DNA from: Tragulus kanchil | Taxonomy: Eukaryota > Chordata > Mammalia > Artiodactyla > Tragulidae | Reading direction: 5' to 3' | Length of the DNA stretch: 64,000 bases | Assembly: GCA_022376925.1 (NCBI GenBank) | Contig: JAIOJX010000005.1 | Coordinates: forward strand, 14,970,501 to 15,034,500 | Part shown: positions 58,130-64,000 of the stretch, in pieces | Numbering within the stretch: the first letter of the stretch is position 1 | Layout of the letters: every line of letters begins with the position of its first letter | Notes under the pieces: model-generated | The model's input: the letters and a program-made list of their open reading frames with translations, nothing else | What the model was told of the DNA's origin: nothing | The model's database searches: none | Position numbers and translations under genes: made by a program

Positions 58130-58405
58130 TTTAAAAAAATTATTGAGGTGTTATTTAATTTTTGGATGCACTGGATCTTCATTGCTGCACTTGAGCTTTC
58201 TGTAACTGTGAGCAGGGGCTACTCTTCAATGTTTGGGCTTCTCATTGTAGTGGCTTTTCTTGTTGTAGAGCACTGACTTCAGATGCGTGAGCTTCAGTAG
58301 CTGTGTTGCCTCAAGGCACAGGGGAATCTCCCCTGAGCAGAGATCAAACCTGTGTCCTCTGCATTGGCAGGTTGATTTCTTAACCACTGGACCACCAGGG
58401 AAGCT
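58130..58405 (-). repeat. Older CHR-type SINE
   Basis: TTATTTAATTTTTGGATGCA to GGACCACCAGGGAAGC. Confidence 0.75.
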
Positions 58406-58727
58406 GATTTTTAAAACCACATTTGTAAGTGTAAACTTTCTAGCTATAGGCCACCATGATGGTATTACTCTTACTATATTGGTATTGTCTTAAATATTTC
58501 TTCGAGTGCTTCATGAAAATCTTTCCGTTTAACCCATCCATTAATTTCTCATTGGCAAAAGTTAAGCTTTTTACTTTCATCTCCCAGAGAAGCATCGAGA
58601 ATGATTCTGGGAATCATTGTCTTTACAACTATACCCAAAGGACCTGGCCCCTGTAGATCTCCTGTACGGGACTTGGGATACGAAGACATGTTCCTGTCAC
58701 TTAACCAACTCAAGCACTTAGGAAGGG

Positions 58728-58922
58728 ACGAAAGTCAAAGTCACACAGTCGACTCCCAACTCTTTGCAACCGCATGGGCTGGAGCCTGCCAGGCTCCTCT
58801 GTCCATGGAATTCTTCAAGTAAGAATATTGAGTGGGTAGCCTTTCCCTTCTCCATATCTTCCCAACCCAGGGATCGCATTGCAGTCAGATTCTTTACTGT
58901 TTGAGTCACCAGGAAGCCCTAG
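58728..58922 (-). repeat. Bov-tA SINE
   Basis: GAAAGTCAAAGTCACACAGT to TTTGAGTCACCAGGAAGCCC. Confidence 0.85.
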
Positions 58923-59589
58923 GAAGGCATACTAAACTAAATATGTAAGGTGCCATGTATAGTTCAGAGGAACGGGAACTCATGCCTGGGCTTTGGTACT
59001 GAGGAGGCTGCAAAGCCCTAGGATATGAACAGGGCCTTGCCCTAACAGAAAGTGAAAGGCAGGTGCCAACGTTTGAGACAAGGAGTCTGAGGAAAGGCAC
59101 AGTTTTGCTGAAGTAGACTTGTGCCTGCAACCATGGGAAGATATTATGCAGGTTAGCTCCAGGATACGGACAGAGTCTAGCTCTTAAATCGACATAATCC
59201 CTGTTTTCTCTTACGATCACAATCGCTGCAGCTGTGCCATACTACCTTGACAGGTCCCCGTTTAGTTTGGCTATGAATTTCTTAACCTCTAAGGATATGC
59301 CTTGTATCACCTTGAGTACGACTGGGTGAGGACAAGTTAGGCGGAATGCATGCAGGCGGAAATAGATAACAAGTCCTGTGCCTAGAGCCCCAAACTGTCG
59401 GGGCTCCGAATAGGGATCCGAGGGGGCAGCGCTGCGCTCTCGGACCTCGCTCTGAAATTCTCTTCTTCCACCAGCTGTTTCTCCAGGAGCAGCCTGAGTC
59501 TACAACCCAAGAGACGAGCGAGAGACCCCTCGGGCCTCCGTTAAAAACCACAAGATCGCTGCGCAGAACTAGCGCCACGCCCAGGACCG
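58923..59589. other. Upstream flank of FAM8A1
   Basis: Single-copy sequence rising in CpG from about 59,390. I see no gene; distal promoter elements may lie here. Confidence 0.4.
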
Positions 59590-59832
59590 CCAGCTGAGTA
59601 ACTTATCCCACCCGCAAAAGCCGGCTCGGGAGGGGCGAGGCCCGCCTCCGCGCCCCGCCTCTTGCTCCGCCCCGCGCCGGCAGCGCCGGCGAGGGGCGGG
59701 GTTTCCGCTTCCGGCGGCGGATTGTTGACGCCTGCGGCCGCCGCTGCGGAGGCCGCCGGGCGGTTGGGGAGGGGCCCGCGGGGAAGGGCGCCGGCGCCGG
59801 ACGGGAGTGCGGAGGGTGCCGCGGAGGCGACG
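59590..59832 (+). promoter_or_regulatory. FAM8A1: FAM8A1 CpG-island promoter and 5' UTR
   Basis: CG-rich DNA begins abruptly near 59,400-59,600 and continues through exon 1. GC boxes (Sp1-type) lie at 59651-59660, 59667-59673 and 59691-59700, and an ETS-type CTTCCGG at 59708-59714. No TATA box is visible. This is the usual layout of a housekeeping CpG-island promoter with dispersed starts. The transcription start cannot be fixed from sequence, but probably lies close downstream of the ETS site, giving a short GC-rich leader. Confidence 0.7.
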
Positions 59833-60496
59833 ATGGCGGAGGGGCCGGAGGAAGCCAGAGGCCGCCCTCCCGGGCGGGACGACGGCGGAGGGAACCCCGA
59901 GCCCGTGCCTTCACCACCAGGCCTTCCTGCCGCCGCCACCCCCCTGTCCCGGGACAGCCCGCCGGCCCAGCCCCAGGCCCCGGCCCCCGCCGCGGAGGGG
60001 CCGGAGCCGCCGCGCGAGCCCGAGACTCGAGGGGAGGCGGCCGCGGGCTCCAGCGCGGGGCTGGGGGCGCCGGCGGGCCGGGAGGCCGCCGAGGCCGCGG
60101 CGCCGCTGGAGAAGCCGGCGCGGCTGAGCGCCCGCGAGTACTCCCGGCAGGTGCACGAGTGGCTGTGGCAGTCCTACTGCGGCTACCTGACCTGGCACAG
60201 CGGCCTGGCCGCGCTCCCCGCCTACGGCAGCCCCCCGCCGCCCGCGGCCAGCCCCCTCCCGGCCGCCGCGCCGCCGCCCCTGCAGCTGGGCTACTACAAC
60301 CCCTTCTACTTCCTGAGCGCCGCGGCGGCCGGGCCCGAGCCCGGGGCGCCCGCCGGCCTCGCCGCCCCGGCTCCGGTCGCCGCCCCGGCCGCCCGCGCCC
60401 CTCCCGCGCCGCCGACGGTCCGCACGGCCCCGGCGCCGAGGGCGGGAGCCGCCGCCGCTGCCTCGCGAGCCCCCGGCGAGCCCGGGCGGCAGGCAG
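59833..60496 (+). CDS. FAM8A1: FAM8A1 exon 1 (N-terminal region)
   Basis: The start ATG is in strong context (A at -3, G at +4) and is the first ATG in this frame within the CpG island; upstream the frame stays open but has no ATG. It encodes 221 residues plus one base: MAEGPEEARGRPPG, a long Pro/Ala-rich low-complexity segment, the conserved block SAREYSRQVHEWLWQSYCGY near residue 98, a YYNPFYFLS motif, and ends GRQA before GTGAG. FAM8A1 is an ER membrane protein that binds the HRD1 ubiquitin ligase and supports its assembly in ER-associated degradation; this exon is the cytosolic N-terminal part. The 3' end of the exon (from 60414) is repeated with indels at 61533-61611. The copy here is the one in frame with exon 2. 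Confidence 0.95.
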
Positions 60497-62626
60497 GTGA
60501 GAAGGCGCTCCGGGCGCGCTGGGGGGCGGGCGTGGGGAGCGGCGGGCTCGGCTCGGCACCTGCCGCCCGCCCCGGGCCCCGGCGCCCAGGGTGGCCGGCC
60601 CCGAGGCCCTCGTTTGCTCCTTTAGACCTGGCGCTCCGGGCCATTCCCTTCCGCCCCGCGCTGGGCGCTTCCCCACGTAAAGGAATGTCTGCTCCCCAGA
60701 CCAGCCTCGTGCCTTCCTCTCCAGGTTCTGGAGTGAAATCCAGAGCTTCACTCTCAGATGGCAAAGCCTGTCCGAGGGCAGGGCGAGTGCTGACGGGTAA
60801 TGCTGGTGGGCATCCAGACGGGTTTGTGTGGCTTATTGTGAATTAGGGATGATATTAAGAGGTTTTAATGATTCCAAATGGAATCATGAACCTTTAGGCT
60901 TTGGCTTAATCCTGTATATTGTCTGTTTACCTCAGTATGGATGTTAGAATATTTTCAATTATTTATACTTTTTACTTTTATTTAGGTAATATGGGACAAG
61001 ACCTAGTTGCCTGAATTTCATTCAGAATTTAGGATGGCCGCTTAATAATTACTGAACTTGTTAAATACATAGAAAGCGAGATAAATGAATAGGGGTAAGG
61101 TGAGCCGCACAGGGGTTTATTTTGTAGTCTGTACCCCAGCTGGATAGTTTGGTAAAAAAAAAAAAAAAAAAAAAACCCCTTGTGTCATAGGGTTGTAAGT
61201 ACGTGGATTCCCGTTTGAATCCCTAGTGAAATGTACTGAGTACTTTAACGAGATTTACTAAGAGATTTACCTGTGAAATCATTTTTACACATTAAGGGAC
61301 TGAAAACAAGTTTTAAACTTCTCAGTAAATAAGAAGTAGCATTGCTGTTTTAATAACATGCCCTGTTGAAGTCAATACCAATAATTGTTGCAAGGTTATA
61401 CAGTTTTGTCATCCGCAAGTTGTACCTTGTCGTTACTCTCCCCGTTCATTGCCTGCCTTGGGGTCCAGGGCAACCCTGGCACCCAGTTGGCTTTCCTAAC
61501 TTTCTTTTTGTTAATTTACAGGCAGAGAGTATGACGGTCCGCACGGCCCCGGCGCCGAGGGCGGAGCCGCCGCCGCTGCCTCGCGAGCCCGGCGAGCCGG
61601 GCGGCAGGCAGGTGAGAAGGCGCTCCGGGCGCGCTGGGGGGCGGGCGTGGGGAGCGGCGGGCTCGGCTCGGCACCTGCCGCCCGCCCCGGGCCCCGGCGC
61701 CCAGGGTGGCCGGCCCCGAGGCCCTCGTTTGCTCCTTTAGACCTGGCGCTCCGGGCCATTCCCTTCCGCCCCGCGCTGGGCGCTTCCCCACGTAAAGGAA
61801 TGTCTGCTCCCCAGACCAGCCTCGTGCCTTCCTCTCCAGGTTCTGGAGTGAAATCCAGAGCTTCACTCTCAGATGGCAAAGCCTGTCCGAGGGCAGGGCG
61901 AGTGCTGACGGGTAATGCTGGTGGGCATCCAGACGGGTTTGTGTGGCTTATTGTGAATTAGGGATGATATTAAGAGGTTTTAATGATTCCAAATGGAATC
62001 ATGAACCTTTAGGCTTTGGCTTAATCCTGTATATTGTCTGTTTACCTCAGTATGGATGTTAGAATATTTTCAATTATTTATACTTTTTACTTTTATTTAG
62101 GTAATATGGGACAAGACCTAGTTGCCTGAATTTCATTCAGAATTTAGGATGGCCGCTTAATAATTACTGAACTTGTTAAATACATAGAAAGCGAGATAAA
62201 TGAATAGGGGTAAGGTGAGCCGCACAGGGGTTTATTTTGTAGTCTGTACCCCAGCTGGATAGTTTGGTAAAAAAAAAAAAACCCTTGTGTCATAGGGTTG
62301 TAAGTACGTGGATTCCCGTTTGAATCCCTAGTGAAATGTACTGAGTACTTTAACGAGATTTACTAAGAGATTTACCTGTGAAATCATTTTTACACATTAA
62401 GGGACTGAAAACAAGTTTTAAACTTCTCAGTAAATAAGAAGTAGCATTGCTGTTTTAATAACATGCCCTGTTGAAGTCAATACCAATAATTGTTGCAAGG
62501 TTATACAGTTTTGTCATCCGCAAGTTGTACCTTGTCGTTACTCTCCCCGTTCATTGCCTGCCTTGGGGTCCAGGGCAACCCTGGCACCCAGTTGGCTTTC
62601 CTAACTTTCTTTTTGTTAATTTACAG
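60497..62626 (+). other. FAM8A1: FAM8A1 intron 1, including a tandem duplicate
   Basis: The intron begins in CpG-rich sequence and turns A/T-rich after about 60,850. A long A run follows 61,153; the equivalent run in the duplicate near 62,270 is visibly shorter. Most of 60,500-61,521 recurs at about 61,612-62,626, so the true intron is probably near 1.0 kb. No other gene is seen. Confidence 0.75.
61522..61611 (+). pseudogene. FAM8A1: Chimeric duplicate: FAM8A1 exon 2 start fused to exon 1 end
   Basis: At the duplication junction the acceptor and first 11 bases of exon 2 run directly into GACGGTCCG of exon 1 (first seen at 60414). The block continues to the exon 1 donor GTGAG. It is exactly 90 bp with phase-1 borders on both sides, so it could be spliced as an in-frame extra exon of 30 codons. 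Against exon 1 it lacks four G/C bases. I judge it a false exon made by the duplication. Confidence 0.8.
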
Positions 62627-62747
62627 GCAGAGAGTATGTTATTCCATCTTTGGCCCACAGATTCATGGCAGAGATGGTGGATTTCTTTATTCTCTTCTTC
62701 ATAAAGGCGACCATTGTCTTAAGCATTATGCACCTTAGTGGAATAAA
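62627..62747 (+). CDS. FAM8A1: FAM8A1 exon 2 (start of RDD domain)
   Basis: This 121-bp exon lies between TTAATTTACAG and GTAAGT. It completes the Gly codon left by exon 1 and reads REYVIPSLAHRFMAEMVDFF, then a hydrophobic run ILFFIKATIVLSIMHLSGI, ending two bases into a Lys codon. The Arg-Phe...Asp pattern followed by a membrane helix is the beginning of the RDD domain; further membrane segments are expected in exons beyond the window. A truncated copy of its first 11 bases at 61522-61532 is fused to duplicated exon 1 sequence. Confidence 0.93.
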
Positions 62748-63221
62748 GTAAGTTTGGGCCATTTGCAGAAAGGTTTCAATGTCTGCTCTTTAGAGATACT
62801 GCTTTTATTCATGCTTGCCAGTCTGTATGGGTAATTTGCCAGTGACAATCATTTCTTTATAGGATCTTTGTCAGATTGTTGGTTTTAAGAAATAACTACA
62901 AAAGAAATTCTGCAAGATGTGGGAGAATTTCACCTATAAAAGTGGATAAAAGAAATCTCCAACCCTAGTTTAATTGTATTCACAATTTTCTTAGGCCAGG
63001 TACAAATTTTTCTCTTTTAATTGTTTTCAGAGTGGAATATCCAAAGACAAAGGCATAAAGAGGTTTTGGTAGATGAACTGCTTATACAAGTTAGGTCAGG
63101 CAAGTTCCAAAGGAATTGAAAACTGAGCCATTTATTTGAATAGTCTTCCTTTCAAATAAATAACCATAATAGCAGTTGTCAGTTGGTAAGCAATCTCTAT
63201 GTGCTAGGCTCTGTGTGGATT

Positions 63222-63313
63222 CCTTATTGGCCACAGCGCGCGGGCTCGTGGGGGAACCCGCACTGCCTACAGGGAAGCGCAGAATCTTCACCACTGGACC
63301 CCAGGCAAGCCCT
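63222..63313 (-). repeat. Degraded CHR-type SINE
   Basis: GGAACCCGCACTGCCTACAG and TCACCACTGGACCCCAGGCA. Confidence 0.55.
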
Positions 63314-63804
63314 GTATGGATTCCTGATCTTGCCACCACCCTTATGTAGAGATTAAGATCTCCATTTCATAGAGATTGAAGTTTGACTTAAAATTAAGCC
63401 CAGAGTTTATAGAAATAAAGTTTAGACCATGGTGGTTCCATTTCTGGGCCTTTGCCAGGAATCTGAATGTTAATTCTTTCTCGCCTCCTCTTCTCTTGCC
63501 CTCTACACATCCAGTCAAGTACCGACTCCTTTCTGTTCAGTCTCCTGAACAGCCTTCAGCCCACCATTTCCTTATCACTGTCAGAACTTCATTTTTCATC
63601 ATCATTGCTTCTCCCTAGCCCCAGTCATGGCCGCACTTGCTTTGACTATAACACAAGTCTTCTAACTGGTACCTGTTTACTGTCTCTGGTTTTATATCTG
63701 ATATAACCCCAAGAGATCATAAATTCTGATTGTGCCACTCTCCTGCCATCAGGGTAAGTCTTAATGTCTCCGTATCTTTTAGCAGACACCCTATTAAAGT
63801 CCCT

Positions 63805-64000
63805 TCCCCGTGGCTCAGCGGTAACGCATCTGCCTGCAGTGCAGCACAGGCAAGTTCAGTCCCTGGTCAGGAGGATCCCCTGGAGGAGGGAATGGCACCC
63901 CACTCCAGGATTCTTGTTTAAAAAGCCCCATGGACAGAGGAGCCTGGCAGGCTACAGTCTGAGGGTCACAGAGAGTCGGCCATGACGGAAGACTGAGCGC
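63805..64000 (+). repeat. Bov-tA SINE (reaches the window end)
   Basis: CCCCGTGGCTCAGCGGTAAC to GAGTCGGCCATGACGGAAGA. Confidence 0.85.

Larger units (their letters stand above)
60414..62638. repeat. Tandem duplication 18 (period about 1105-1119)
   Basis: 60414-61532 recurs at 61533-62638. The copies differ in G/C runs of FAM8A1 exon 1 and in the length of an A run, which explains the shifting offset. Confidence 0.93.
62748..64000 (+). other. FAM8A1: FAM8A1 intron 2 (continues past the window)
   Basis: No further RDD-domain coding sequence is recognisable up to the window end, so intron 2 extends beyond it. It contains a degraded CHR-type SINE (63222-63313) and a Bov-tA SINE (63805-64000). 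The sequence between 62,750 and 63,220 and between 63,320 and 63,800 shows nothing I can assign. Confidence 0.6.

Noticed and set aside
59603..60751. Long antisense open frame (382 codons) across the FAM8A1 CpG island
   Set aside because: It is an Arg/Pro/Ala-rich by-product of GC-rich DNA opposite a recognised coding exon, with no family resemblance.
61533..62626. Processed pseudogene of FAM8A1
   Set aside because: The copy includes intron sequence and has no A-tail or target-site duplication; it is part of tandem duplication 18.
3558..64000. tRNA genes suggested by GGTTCGATCCC boxes
   Set aside because: Every such box I saw lies inside a SINE head; no complete cloverleaf was found.

Overview
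This is a stretch of ruminant nuclear genome. Bov-tA/Bov-A2-type SINEs, a BovB (RTE) LINE fragment, CHR-type tRNA-derived SINEs and L1 fragments are packed throughout, a combination known from ruminants. Exon/intron structure and a CpG island confirm a vertebrate. I cannot name the species. Nothing bacterial, viral or CRISPR-like is present.

Two protein-coding genes are recognisable, both on the + strand. Positions 1 to about 19,075 hold the 3' part of CAP2 (adenylyl cyclase-associated protein 2): its last four coding exons, stop codon and 3' UTR. Positions about 59,590 to 64,000 hold the 5' part of FAM8A1 (an RDD-domain protein of the HRD1 ER-degradation complex): CpG-island promoter, exon 1 and exon 2, running off the window. 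As I recall, CAP2 and FAM8A1 are also neighbours in the same orientation in human. The roughly 40 kb between them has no supported gene. It is built of antisense L1 fragments (19.3-21.4, 38.1-42.2, 42.6-49.9 and 50.0-51.2 kb), dozens of SINEs, and unassigned sequence.

The dominant unexplained structure is a series of 18 direct tandem duplications, each with a period of about 1.06-1.18 kb, spread over the whole window in exons, introns, the 3' UTR, the CpG island and intergenic DNA. Many are nearly identical, several chain into overlapping triplets, and several left-hand copies degenerate into homopolymer-rich or scrambled sequence just before the junction. The uniform length regardless of content, indels in G/C and A/T runs, and noisy junctions make unmerged contig or read overlaps (false duplication in the assembly) the best explanation. 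About 20 kb of the 64 kb is duplicate, so the true locus is probably near 44 kb. The duplications copy symmetric CAP2 exons and build an in-frame chimeric FAM8A1 exon, so automated gene models here would be wrong in believable ways.

Real biology worth noting includes a perfect 169-bp inverted repeat created inside an L1, an internally deleted L1 joining ORF1 in frame to the ORF2 reverse transcriptase, a recent long-tailed CHR SINE group with intact target-site duplications, and a candidate SINE 3' transduction. I did not find a novel multi-gene system.
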